Below are positions 11,975 to 22,849 of a stretch of DNA of 64,000 nucleotides, piece by piece (the first letter of the stretch is position 1; each line of letters starts with the position of its first letter). Made by a program: the position numbers and the translations under genes. Source of the stretch: Hedera helix (lineage: Eukaryota; Streptophyta; Magnoliopsida; Apiales; Araliaceae); assembly GCA_947179155.2 (NCBI GenBank), contig OX359283.1, forward strand, positions 8,246,264 through 8,310,263. Direction: 5' to 3'. The notes under the pieces were generated by a model, which worked only from the letters and a program-made list of their open reading frames with translations, did not search any database and was not told the origin of the DNA.

Positions 11975-12638
11975 AACCCTAGGTAAAGGAGATTTTTATT
12001 TGTCGGAAAACCGACAGCGCGCAAGAAATCTAAATGTGATGCATATACATAGGACATGAGAGGACTGATCCCCTCAAGTGTCCCGTTATTTTTAACAAGG
12101 TGTCAGACATTGTATGTCTGTTCTACCTTAGTAGCAGTTCACGGTCATTAAAGACCACTCAGCAGTAAATAGTCAATACATTCTTTTATTGAACATTGAT
12201 TCTTGATATCTTTCACAATTGTTATTGTTGAAAACCTTGAAGTTATTTCCCTTCATCATGATATATCGTATGATTGTTGTTTATAAACTTGCTGAGCCAT
12301 TTAGTTGCTCATTCTTGCTATATCATGACTATATTTCAGCCAATCCCGAAAGCTCTAAATCGGACAAAGGCAAGGGGAAAGCGAATGCTTAGTTTAGTAG
12401 ATGCATGCTAGTTTAAATTACTGTTATGTAACTACTGTTGTAAATCTTTTGTATTTCCCTTAAGATATGTAATGTTACGATTAAGGTTAATAGACCTTGG
12501 GAAGTGTAGCCTTTTGAGAAGGAACCTTTTGTATTATTCCGCGTAGTTTGAATACAATTTATGTATTTCATTGTTGTTAAGTATTGTACAGTGAGAACCA
12601 AACCCGAGGTTAAAGAACCCGGATTTGGGGTCGTCACA
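11975..12638 (+). mobile_element. Element A 5' LTR, terminal piece
   Basis: Resumes the A LTR after element B and matches 24620-25280. It contains the TGAGC...GCTCA hairpin (12293-12311), the CAG at 12337-12339, the short KGKGK reading frame (12340-12392) and the LTR end GGGTCGTCACA. The PBS follows directly. Confidence 0.92.
12293..12392 (+). CDS. LTR A, hairpin, acceptor and Lys/Gly-rich tail exon (5' LTR copy)
   Basis: A hairpin (TGAGC at 12293, GCTCA ending 12311) is followed by TATTTCAG ending at 12339. Reading from the third base after CAG gives NPESSKSDKGKGKANA and then TAG (12390-12392). LTR C has QPETSGKNKGKGKMK and a stop at the same place (63901-63948). Seven shared residues are encoded by codons that differ only at the third base, which is what selection on a protein would leave. 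I infer a terminal exon of a small LTR-encoded peptide. The matching first exon is seen at 22788 in the 3' LTR. The alternative is a cis-acting RNA element that happens to read this way. Confidence 0.5.
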
Positions 12639-12641
12639 GGT

Positions 12642-12653
12642 TGGTATCAGAGC
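12642..12653 (+). other. PBS of element A (initiator Met-tRNA type)
   Basis: TGGTATCAGAGC, 3 bp after the LTR end, is complementary to plant initiator tRNA-Met. The 230 bp that follow up to the acidic ORF are untranslated leader. Confidence 0.94.
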
Positions 12654-12881
12654 TGTAGGTTAGAAACGTTAGGATTTGCGAAACCTAAGTTATAACATTA
12701 GTATTAAACTCATATCGAGTGCGTTAGGGGATGAATCGGGGAGATTCATCATATTGTGTATTTTTGGAGGTGGATTGAGAAAATCCATCGAGCCGAGATG
12801 TACATGATAAAATATCACTTCATTCCATCAATGAATATATTTTATTGCTGTACTAACATGTGTTATTTGTGTGATTGTAGG

Positions 12882-13736
12882 ATGACAGAGATCGGGCAGT
12901 CGAGTCACACTATTGAGGAAGATTATATTGATATCCATATGGATACTGTACAGCCGCTGGTGGCTGCACCGGTTGAGGAGCCGGAGTCAGATCTCGAGGA
13001 GGGAGATTGCGTGGAGCCCGTCTAGGGCAGTGTGATGAGGCCTTACAGTGAGGATGAGGCAGAGTCTGACGAGTCAGAGGAGGAGGAGTCAGCTGATGGC
13101 ATGGGCACTACTGCCGCTGACATCATAGAGGGATTGACCACTAGGAACGAGGAACTGGAGGCCAGGGTCCAGCATTTAGAGGAGCAGAATCTGACCCACC
13201 AGCATATGGAGGATCAGTACAGAGATGCAGCTTACCAGTTCTCTGGCGAGAACACGGAGCTGAAAGAGAGAATTGTAGGACTGGAGGATCAGGTATAGGA
13301 GTACGAGGGATCGGTGGAGCACTTCGCAGTGCTAACTCATCAGCTCGTAGATCAGGATGTGGAGCTGCAGGCCAAGTTGGCAATGGCTGAGACTAGGTTA
13401 GTCTAGGCTGAGCTGAAGGTTCAGCAGATTCAGGCAGAGAAGACCGCCATCCGTGCACACTGGCAGGAGGCGATAGAGGACAGGATGGAGATGGAAACGT
13501 AGCGTGATGCAGCTCACGGACAGATGGTAGAGCTGGAGGATGAGGTTAGGGAGAAGAGGGTGAGGATAGATAGACTCAGTTACATTTATCGCTCATCCTT
13601 TGGTAGATTCCAGAGTAGGGTGCACTATTATCCTGCTGAGGAGGGCCAGACCTTGCACACCATTAGTAGGGGCGTGGTCAGAGCTATTGGAGATGAGGAG
13701 TACGACGATGCGGTTCGTCGAGGGATGCGCCGTTAG
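12882..13736 (+). pseudogene. Element A acidic coiled-coil ORF upstream of gag, four TAG stops
   Basis: One continuous frame of 284 codons runs from an ATG at 12882 to a TAG ending at 13736. It is broken by four internal TAG codons at 13023, 13296, 13404 and 13500. The first third is acidic (runs such as EPESDLEEGD and DESEEEESAD). The middle is heptad-like and rich in Glu, Gln and Leu (for example NEELEARVQHLEEQ), a likely coiled coil. The C-terminal third is basic and ends VRRGMRR. I do not recognise a named family. A similar acidic block survives in element F (28062-28200), so it is a lineage trait. A TACTAAC branch-point-like sequence (12851-12857) and TGATTGTAG sit just before the ATG, suggesting expression from a spliced RNA. 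All four stops replace what reads as CAG glutamine codons. Confidence 0.75.
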
Positions 13737-14083
13737 TTGTATTAGTTCCTTTATTTATGTACATAGATGCAGTAGAAACCCAACTTTTGTCTTAATAGAG
13801 GGTTAGTATGTTGTAAATCCCAACTCTATGAAGTTGTGGGATATGTTTATGTTAGATCCCGTCTTTTGTTTTAACTATCGGGGTTAGCAGCATTTATAGC
13901 AGTATGCTTATGATGTAAAAGTGCTACGCACTGTGTTTTAACATATGAATATAAATGCATTTCCGTTTATGTTTATATGTGTTGAGATGATTATTTGTGC
14001 TTTAGTTTAAATTACTTAAGCTACAAAACGAAAGTAAAAAGATTGAAACAACTTTAATAAATTAAATTTTCTTTATACAGAAA
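13737..14083 (+). other. Spacer between the acidic ORF and gag, possible intron
   Basis: AT-rich spacer without a long ORF. It contains a possible donor (GTATGTTG near 13808) and ends CTTTATACAG at 14080, three bases before the gag ATG. This could let gag be translated from a spliced RNA that skips the acidic ORF. That is inference only. Confidence 0.45.
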
Positions 14084-15130
14084 ATGCTGCCACAGAGAAG
14101 AAATCAACGACTACCCCCACCACCACCCTAAGAGTCCGTTAACGCAGGAGGGGTACCACCAAACCCTGTCTAAGAGTTCGTGGAAATGCTAATGGGAGCA
14201 TTTCGCGGACGCAACGCAGAAGCTACTGGAGTACCAAACCCTGCCGCTTCACTAGCAAGCTTTAAGGATTTCAAACTAATAGGACCACCCGAATTCAAAG
14301 GGACCACGGATCCTATAAAAGCACAGACCTGGATAGAGGAGATGGAAAAAGTCTTCTAGGTCGCACGAGTCGCGGATGGGCAAATGACCTCATTTGCTAC
14401 CTTTATGATGAAAGGGGAGGCCAGCCACAGGTGGAAGGCCAATAAAAGTAGAGCAGGGGAGGGAACGATCGCGTAGGCGCGATTCAAAGAAGTATTCTTG
14501 GAGAACTACTTTCCAGAGAGTACACAGGCTAGGATGGAAATCAAATTCCTAGAGCTTAAGCAGGGTAACTTGTCCGTATCCGAATATGCTGCCAAGTTCA
14601 ATGAATTGGCAAGATTTTCTCCACATCAGGTGGACACTGAGGCGAGACGCGCCAGAAGATTTGAGCAGGGGTTGAAACCGTGGGTTTACAGTCGAGTAGT
14701 TGTTCTCCAGATCACCAACTTTGCCACATTGCTGGAAAAAGCTATCATAGCTGAAGGTGGGAACGAAGCTTTAAACAAGCACAACCAGGAACGGAACAAG
14801 AAGAAAGGAGAAGGAGAAAACCGAGAGGGTAGCAGCGGGGGTAGCAACTCCAATAAGCGCAAGTGGAACAACAACCATAGCAGTTCGGGGACACCCCAGG
14901 GGAGTGAATCAAAGAAAGCAAGTAAATGCAATCAGTGCGGAAAGAACCACACCGGGGAGTGCATGAAAGGAAGGAACGTCTGCTGCAACTGTGGGCAAGA
15001 GGGGCACATTGCTCCTAATTGTCCCACCCCAAAGAGGAAGGGTTGTTTCGCCTGCGGAGCCATGGACCATCAGTTTAAGGATTGTCCAAAGAAAAAGAAT
15101 ACCGGAGGGAGTTCGGGCTATAGGGGAAGC

Positions 15131-15180
<50 letters not shown>

Positions 15181-15676
15181 ACTGACCATTGGAGGCCCGG
15201 TGCCACAGAATAAACCAACGACACGGACTTTCAACATGACGGTGCAGGACGCCGTTGAATTAAAAGACCTGGTGTCAGGTATTATTCCGATCAATGATAT
15301 AAATGCTTATGTATTATTTGATTCGGGTGCTACCTGTTCATTTGTGTCTGATGAATTCGCTAGACGGTTAGAATTGCCTAGTGAAAAACTAGAGAACCCA
15401 ATGAACATAGAAGTTGCAAATAAAGAAGTGATTCCTGTAGAGTATATACATAGAAATTGTTGTGCTGAAATCAGGGGTCAGAAGTTGAGTGTAAATTTAA
15501 TCCCGATACGTTTGGGGGAGTTTGACGTTATACTGGGAATGGATTGGTTGTTTAACCACGGAGCGATAATTGACGGTAAAAAGAATTGTATACACCTTAA
15601 GACACCAAATAAGTCTAAGGTCGTATTTTATGGCAGCAAGTCGTCTAGACAATCAACATGTCTGACGATGATGTAG
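14084..15676 (+). pseudogene. gag-pro: Element A gag and protease
   Basis: The gag frame starts at an ATG at 14084 and is continuous with RT. In-frame stops lie at 14129 and 14171 (TAA), 14357 and 14474 (TAG), and 15674 (TAG). The retrotransposon gag core (capsid-like, FLENYFPEST to RRFEQGLKPWV) is followed by a basic, Ser/Asn-rich linker and three zinc knuckles around 14920-15085: CX2CX3HX3C, then two CX2CX4HX4C. An (AAC)n run encoding about 16 Asn comes next, then the aspartic protease with the catalytic Asp-Ser-Gly at 15320-15328 and the ILGMDWL motif. Gag forms the particle and binds RNA. The protease matures the polyprotein. All five stops are at CAG or CAA-like positions. Length and order fit chromoviruses. 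Confidence 0.93.
15130..15181 (+). repeat. (AAC)n microsatellite inside gag-pro
   Basis: A perfect AAC repeat in frame, adding a poly-asparagine stretch between the zinc knuckles and the protease. Such runs are prone to slippage, so its length likely varies between copies. Confidence 0.95.
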
Positions 15677-15712
15677 GCCAAGAAACTGTTAAAGAAATGT
15701 TGTGTAGGGTAT

Positions 15713-17473
15713 TTGGCTCACGTAGTGGACACACAGATGGTGAATCCCGAGATGGAGCAAATACCAGTAGTTAGGGAGTTCATGGACGTGTTTCCAAACG
15801 AACTGCCAGGTTTACCGCCAGATAGAGAGATAGAATTTGTAATTGATTTGGTACCGGGGACAACACCAATATCAAAGGCACCATATAGGATGGCTCCGGT
15901 AGAAATGAAGGAGTTAATGATTCAACTGCATGAGTTGTTGAATAATAAGTACATTCAGCCAAATGTTTCTCTATGGGGAGCACCGGTGCTGTTTGTAAAG
16001 AAGAAGGATGGATCGATGAGACTATGTATGGATTATAGAGAACTGAATAAGGTAACAATTAAGAACAAGTACCCGTTGCCAAGAATTGACGATCTGTTCG
16101 ATCAATTGAAAGGGGCGAAGTACTTTTCAAAGATTGACTTGAGGATTGGTTATCATCAGTTGAAAGTCAGGAAGGAGGATGTACCCAAGACGACATTCAG
16201 AACTCAATACGGGCATTATGAGTTTCTGGTAATGTCGTTTGGACTAACAAATGCGCCAGCCGCATTTATGGACATGATGAACAGAATATTCAAGCAGTAC
16301 TTGGATAAATTTGTAGTCCTGTTCATTGATGACATTTTGGTTTATTCCAAGACGAAGGAGGAACATGTTGAACACCTAAGAGTGGTGTTGGAGATTTTAC
16401 GGAAGGAGCAGTTGTATGCTAAGTTTTCAAAGTGTGAATTCTGGTTGGAGAGAGTTCAATTTTTAGGTCATGTTATTGATAAGGAAGGGGTTTCAGTGGA
16501 TCCAACGAAGGTTGAAGCGGTGATGAATTGGGAACAACCAAGGACGCCGACGGAGGTTAGAAGTTTCTTGGGGTTAGCGGGGTACTATCGGAGATTCATT
16601 CAAGATTTTTCAAAGATAGCAACACCGTTAACAAATTTAACGAGGAAGACGGTGAAATATGTATGGACGGAGAAGTGTGAGGAGAGTTTTCAGGAGCTAA
16701 AGAAAAGACTTAGTGAAGCACCTGTATTGACTTTACCGGACGATACGGGAGGTTTTACGGTCTACAGTGATGCATCGCACAAGGGACTTGGCTGTGTGCT
16801 TATGCAAAACGGCAAGGTCGTTGCGTATGCATCCAGACAGTTGAAGGATTACGAGAAGGGATACCCTACCCACGACTTGGAGCTAGCAGCGGTAGTGTTT
16901 GCCCTTAAATTTTGGAGACATTATTTGTATGGAGAGAAATGTGAAATATTCACAGACCATAAGAGTCTGAAGTATATCTTCACACATAAGGAGTTAAATA
17001 TGAGGCAATGGAGATTGTTAGAATTGATCAAAGACTACGATTGTGAAATTCTATACCATCCCGGTAAGGCCAACGTAGTAGCAGATGCTCTAAGTAGAAA
17101 GAGTAGGGAGAAATTGTTCATATTGACAGATCAAGAACAATTGGTTCAAGAGATGGCTCGAATAGAGTTGGAGGTGAGAAATCCAAATGAGTCAATGGAA
17201 GTAGAAGCGAGCCCAACCTTATTAGATAGGGTGAAAGAGGCTCAAGACAAAGATGAAGAGTGTGTCAGAATAAGGATGAGAATGACCGAAGGGGAAGAGG
17301 TCAAATTCAAGGAGGATAACATGGGATTGCTAAGGTTTGAAAATCGTGTTTGGGTGCCGCTAGTGCCTGAACTAAGAGAGGAAATTTTGCAAGAGGCCCA
17401 CAGTACGAGATACATCCGGGTAGTACGAAGATGTATCAAGATCTGCGTCAGCATTTTTGGTGGCCGAATTTGA
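15713..17473 (+). pseudogene. pol: Element A reverse transcriptase and RNase H
   Basis: Same frame as gag-pro. RT motifs appear in order: FVKKKDG and RLCMDYRELN, KYPLPRIDDL, FSKIDLRIGYHQ, and the catalytic FIDD at 16322-16333, followed by the connection LGHVI and FLGLAGYYRRFI. RNase H follows with YSDASHKGLG, HDLELAAVVFALK, TDHKSLKY and the final NVVADALSR. This is a plant Ty3/gypsy RT-RNase H without large gaps. The frame runs into the integrase zinc-binding start but shifts by one base near 17410-17420 (a base is missing just before the HPG motif), which gives a false end at 17473. Confidence 0.95.
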
Positions 17474-17927
17474 AAATAGAGGTCGCAGAATGTGTCAGCC
17501 GATGCCTAACTTGTCAAAGGGTAAAGGCCGAACATCAGAGACCAAGTGGATTATTACAGCCGTTAGAGATTCCTGAGTGGAAATGAGAGCATATCACAAT
17601 GGATTTTGTGGTAGGACTTCCAGCAACACAGAAGGGACTCGACGCAATATGGGTGATTGTGGATCGACTAACAAAGTCAGCGCACTTTTTGCCGAGCAAG
17701 ATTAAGTTCAGTTTGGACCAGTTGGCTAAACTGTACATCAAGGAGATAGTTTCGAGACATGGAGTGCCGGTATCGATTGTGTCAGACAGAGATCCGCGCT
17801 TCACGTCAAAATTTTGGAGAAGTCTTCAGGAGAGATTAGGGACACAGTTGAGAATGAGTACTGCATATCATCCACAGACCGATGGGAAAAGTGAAAGAAC
17901 AATACAGACATTGGAAGATATGCTCAG
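17418..17927 (+). pseudogene. int: Element A integrase, N-terminal and catalytic part
   Basis: Continues pol in a different frame after the single-base deletion. It includes the second half of the HHCC zinc finger (CVSRCLTCQRVK), the catalytic Asp in MDFVVGLP...IVDRLTK, the second Asp in VSDRDPRFTSKFW and the Glu in AYHPQTDGKSERTIQTLE. A TGA at 17584 replaces a conserved Trp codon. The domain is cut at 17927 by the solo D LTR, directly after the catalytic glutamate helix, and resumes at 21183. Confidence 0.93.
17923..17927. repeat. Left TSD (CTCAG) of the solo D LTR
   Basis: CTCAG here and again at 21178-21182. It directly repeats the integrase coding sequence on both sides of the inserted LTR. 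Confidence 0.95.
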
Positions 17928-20900
17928 TGTGACGCCCCCAAATCTGAGCCCACACAGCCCAAACTTGAGTCGTCAAAAGACTACAACAAAAATATTACAA
18001 CAAAGCACAACGTACAACAATACAGTGTATAATAATACACAACTAAGTCTTCACTATTATTGCCACACTATTTTACAACACGTGAAGACTACGACAGCTA
18101 TTCCTCAGACTCTCACTCCATTCCCCGGCTAGACCCTGTTACGTTTTCATCTCCTGTAATGGAACAAAAGAAAGGGTGAGCTCAAATAGCCCAGTAAGAA
18201 ATATCATGACTAAGATAATGACGAATAAATTATCATTAGCCTTCAACAGTTGAGTTTTGAATACAATAGACTACAAGGTTTATATCAAAAATTGTAGTTA
18301 AATTCTTAAACAATGTTCAGATCAATAATAGCAGCGGAATGAGCAATCTATTAGAAGAATAATGCAGACTATAATGTCCACTCGCTTCTCTTTTTAGTAA
18401 AAATATCATCAACTTTTATCATCTGAATTACCATTAGTCAAGATAATACAACTTCACAGTTCCTGGTCATAATCATGCAGATCAACAATTCATCTTTGCA
18501 CTACGGGCCAAAGACATTCAATATAACACCAACGGTCATGATTATACCAGATTCAGCCTTTGGTCATAATCATACCAACCAACAGTTCATCTTTGCACTA
18601 CGGGCCAAAGACATTCAATATAACACCAACGGTCATGATTATACCAGATTCAGCCTTTGGTCATAATCATACCAACCAACAGTTCATCTTTGCACTACGG
18701 GCCAAAGAGAACATTCACCACGTGCCATAAAAGACACCGAACAGATGTATCGCCTTTAACCTAGTATATCGCCTTTAACCTATCATCTGTTCAACAATTA
18801 TATCACATCTGTGCCCCCGGCCACAGATATTCACAATAGCTTGATTCTTGATGATTAATACAAATAACAGTGATACAAATGATGAACAGAAGAACAGGAT
18901 AAACAATAAGTATCAGAAGTTTACTTTGTGCAGATTCAAATAATGTCCAAATTGCCAACATGATGTGGAGTGAAATTTAAAAATGATACTCAAGATCCAC
19001 AGTTCAGAATAACGATTACAGTTCAATAGAAATGTTCAGAAAATAGGAAGGTTCAGTTGAAATAATGAAATTCAACTATTATGGAACATATAATATTTTC
19101 AGGAATTATAGAAGCAATAGTTCCATAATAAGTTTCGATTTAGGTGTATGAAAGAAAATAATATCCCTTACCGTAGCAGGTTTGATTAACAAAAGGTGAA
19201 GGGAATTAATATCCTTTACCATAGTAAGTTTGAATAATGGAAGATGAAAAAGATGGTATCCCTTATGAGTATAAAGGAAAATGATATCACTTACGAATAT
19301 GGAATAAAAGTGTCATGTGATAATTCGTGTAGACAAATTATTTCCACACGAGACAAATAAAAAGGGTTATTCACCAACAGGCGATAATCCGCACCGTAAG
19401 GTTATTCCCATCAATTTGAATACGAATAGTTATTTACCAAACAGGCGATAATCCGCGCCGTAAGGTTATTCCCATCAATTTGAATACGAAGAGTTATTCA
19501 CCAAACAGGCGATAATCCGCACCGTAAGGTTATTCTCAAAGATTAATAAGGAATGAATACAAAAGGTTATTCACCAACAGGCGGTAAACCGCGCCGTAAG
19601 GTTATTCCCACAATTTAATACATGAAAATAAATGGCACAAGAAAGAAACGATATTATTTTCGAGAATCAAAGAATGATAATCCCTTCAAGTAAGAAAGAA
19701 AATAATATCCATTTATGATGATGCAAAGAATGATACCCCTTACCTTAACACGTGACTGGATATTGATTTAAATGAGATTGATCAACCTATATATTTTTAA
19801 TATAATTAGTAATTACCACATATAAATTTCAAAGTATATGATAACTCGTATATTATGAACTATCAAAATTATATATATTTAACATAATTTTTGTAGTATA
19901 ATATAACAACTTTAAAATAGTTTTTAAAATAATATTCCAAAATAAATCTTCCAAAGAAAGCTTTTAAAAATGAATCTTCTCAAAGAAGAGTCTTCTAAAG
20001 GAAGATTTGTGAATACCGTGAAAAATAGGAATTTATGAAATTACTACTCTTTAATAAAACACTTACTTGAAAAATTCCTGCACTCCTTTTGGCTTTCAAA
20101 CTCTCAAAATAACCTTACTATTCTCAGAGAAAACTCATAAAATTCTTATAGAAAAATTTTATGTTTTAGGTGTGATTTTTCTATTCAGCTGAGCAAGCTA
20201 TTTATAGGAGAAAATAAGTTACTATGCGTGGTAGGTGAACAGAAAAAAAATTCAGCAGAGGCTGCTGCGCAGCCTCCACCAACTCTTCAGCAAATTCTCA
20301 CATTTCTCACATTTCATGTGGGCCCCACAATGGGTCCCACATGTTTCTTACTATTCACGTACTATTCACGTCACTATTCACGTCACTATTCACGTTACTA
20401 TTTCAAATAGTAAAATTAATTATTTTATTTTTTATTTATTTATTTATTTATTTATTTATTCTTCCTGTGAGTCCAACATATAAAATAATGTTACCACAAT
20501 AATGTAAGAAACACGTTACATATTTTTATTAATTTAATAATATAAATTATAGTGTATTTGCTACTGTGACAATTATTAGATTCAATAATTTTAAACTACA
20601 GTGCACCAACAATTATTGACTCGATGATATGAAATACAGTGTAATGACAATTATTGAATCAATAATGCAAAATACTGTGTAGCAACAATAATTGAATTGA
20701 TAATATAAAATATTATGCAGTGACAATTATTGATGAAATGATGCGTAACAATTACGGTGTCAATTATCAGACCAATAATATGAGACATTGTGCAATACCG
20801 TGTGCTACTGTAGAGTACCGTGTGCTACAGAAAATACCATAAATTACCGTATGCTACTATTCTTTTATCACCGGTATTTTAACAGTTAACACCGTTGACT

Positions 20901-21177
20901 ATTTTTATTTAAAAAGGTTACTTCTGTCGTTTTCTATATCCGACAAATATTCCGTTGTGGGGTCCACAAATAATTTGTTATTTCGGCGCCGTCGTACGGC
21001 CCGAATATTCCCCGACAAAACGAATATTCCCCGACAAAAAGAATATTGTCCGACAAAATAAAATTTGCACATAACATCCTTAACTTTCAATTTTGTCAAT
21101 TTAACCATTTACTGTTTCAGGAAAAATATATATGAAGAAAAATTAAATTTTGTATTTCATAAATTCGGGGTCTTACA
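17928..21177 (-). mobile_element. Solo LTR of family D inside the A integrase
   Basis: A 3250-bp TG...CA repeat (TGTGACGCCCC... to ...GGGTCTTACA) with a perfect 5-bp TSD CTCAG and no PBS, PPT or coding domain. It matches the two LTRs of the complete D element reverse-complemented, so its sense strand is minus. It arose by insertion of a full element and later recombination between its LTRs. The inserted length plus TSD is 3255 bp, a multiple of three, so the integrase frame on the two sides is the same. The inverted TATA box is at 20199-20206. Sub-repeats include CACTACGGGCCAAAGA units (18490-18710), four GATAATCCGC units (19370-19610) and ACTATTCACGT units (20345-20400). Confidence 0.96.
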
Positions 21178-21894
21178 CTCAGGGCCTATGTGATGGATTT
21201 CAAGGGCAGTTGGGAAACCCATCTACCACTAGTTGAGTTTGCATACAACAATAGTTATCATGCAAGCATAGGCATGCCGCCTTACGAAGCATTGTATGGA
21301 AGAAAGTGCAGAACACCTCTATGCTGGGACGAGGTAGGAGAACGCCGACTGTTGGGGCCGGAATTGGTTCAACAGACGGTAGAAATTATCAAAGTAATAA
21401 GAGCTCGGCTAGTAGCAGCTCAGGACCGTCAGAAGAAGTACGCCGATTTACATCGACAGAAGCGAGACTTCGAAGTTGGGAGTTTTGTGTTCATAAAGGT
21501 ATCTCCCTGGAAGGGGAAGATCCGATTTGGAAAGAAAGGGAAGCTAAGTCCGAGGTTCATAGGACCGTTCGAGATACTAAAGAGAGTGGGTGAAGTGGCG
21601 TACGAGGTAGCTTTACCTCCTGAACTGGAGCATATTCACAATGTGTTTCACGTATCAGTGTTACGACCATACAAGCCAGACTACAAACATGTCATATCCT
21701 ATGAGCCAATACAGGTCGAGAAAGACTTATCGTACGAAGAAATTCCTGTCCAGATACTAAATAGGAAAGAGCAGAAATTACGGAATAAGGTTTTACATTC
21801 CGTCAAAGTCCTTTGGAGGAACCACAACGCTGAGGAAGCTACGTGGGAGCTTGAAGAAAAGATGAGGGCTAACTATCCGCATCTGTTTGAGTAG
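21178..21894 (+). pseudogene. int: Element A integrase C-terminal part, GPF and chromodomain-like tail
   Basis: Resumes the integrase after the solo LTR: VEFAYNNSYHASIGMPPYEALYGRKCRTP, the basic linker RQKKYADLHRQ, the GPY/F module (RFIGPFEILKRVG), the HNVFHVSVLRPY motif, and the tail VKVLWRNHNAEEATWE ending FE-TAG at 21894. The tail resembles the divergent chromodomain of Tekay/Del-type chromoviruses, which is thought to guide integration to heterochromatin. The segment itself has no stops. Confidence 0.94.
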
Positions 21895-21926
21895 TTTAAA
21901 TTTGTAATTCCGGGGACGGAATTCTT

Positions 21927-21950
21927 ATAAGGGGGGGGGGGGGGGGAGAA
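21927..21950 (+). other. PPT of element A with a long G run
   Basis: ATAAGGGG... with a G tract of 16 followed by AGAA, directly before the 3' LTR start TGTAATGACC. It primes plus-strand synthesis. The unusually long G run may be slippage at the PPT. Confidence 0.9.
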
Positions 21951-22645
21951 TGTAATGACCACGAATTTCATTAGTCATTGTAAATATAATTAATAAATAT
22001 TTAGCAATGAATTTAAACTTTTTGCATTAATTAATTGTGCATTAGATAATTAAATAAATGTACTTATGTGCTTGTATATTTATTTAAAGGATTAAAGCGA
22101 GGTGTATAATTAATTAAAACAAATCTAATTGGATTATATTTTAAATCCAAATAAGTTGATAAACTAGGTTAAAGATATTAACCTAGTAGCGCATGTAATT
22201 AATTAAACAAGCCCAATGCTTGATTTAATTAAATGTAACCTAGACTATTTAATATAAGCCCAATGCGTTATTTAATTGAGTCCAACCAATTTAATTGAAT
22301 GAGCCCAATAGAAGTTATTCCCAAGCCCAATGTGAAGTCCAACTAAGGTCAAAACTTTGGTCAATATATATATATATGTATATATATATATAGTTGTATT
22401 TATGCACAATTTAACATTAAAATTAAATCTAAAATGGGGCAAAAGGAGGGCCATTTGGCCGACCAAAGTGGGGCCCAAGAGGGGTGGCTTGTGAGCTTCA
22501 TGTTGCTAAAAAATCAAGCCATGTCATAAGTTGCTCAACCACTCTAGTCAATCACCTACTCATTCAATGCAATAGTAATTATAATTAAGCACTAATTTCA
22601 CCAACATGGGTGAATTAGCAAGCTAATGAGGAGTTAGTTGATGGC

Positions 22646-22653
22646 TATAAATA
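22646..22653 (+). promoter_or_regulatory. TATA box of LTR A
   Basis: GCTATAAATAGA, about 700 bp into the LTR, followed at a typical distance by a likely start region (CTCCACACTTGG) and a purine-rich leader. Confidence 0.8.
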
Positions 22654-22787
22654 GAATGCTCCACACTTGGTTCAAGTTTGTTAGTTCATTTGCTAGACAT
22701 TTCTAGAGAAAAGAGATAGAGACTTTGTGAGCTAAAGAGAGATACATTTATGTTTTGTGTGAGAAAAGCTAGAAAAGGTCTTGGTGG

Positions 22788-22849
22788 ATGTCCTCAAGCT
22801 ACACAACATACTTTGGTAGGAGGAGAAGGAGAGCAAACAAAACCCAAAG
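22788..22849 (+). CDS. LTR A conserved short ORF, first exon of a putative LTR peptide
   Basis: An ATG about 135 bp after the TATA box opens MSSSYTTYFGRRRRRANKTQ and continues to a stop after about 40 codons if unspliced. LTR C has MSSSFTTYFGRKRKIAIKS at the matching place (61321). Over the first eleven codons, eight differ only synonymously (one Ser uses AGC against TCT) and one is a Tyr/Phe change. This points to selection on the peptide. A donor-like TTTG|GTAGGA at 22815/22816 would end the exon in phase 1 and fits the frame of the KGKGK tail exon at 24982. A second donor candidate lies at 22849/22850. The peptide is small and basic, with no known domain. Confidence 0.55.
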
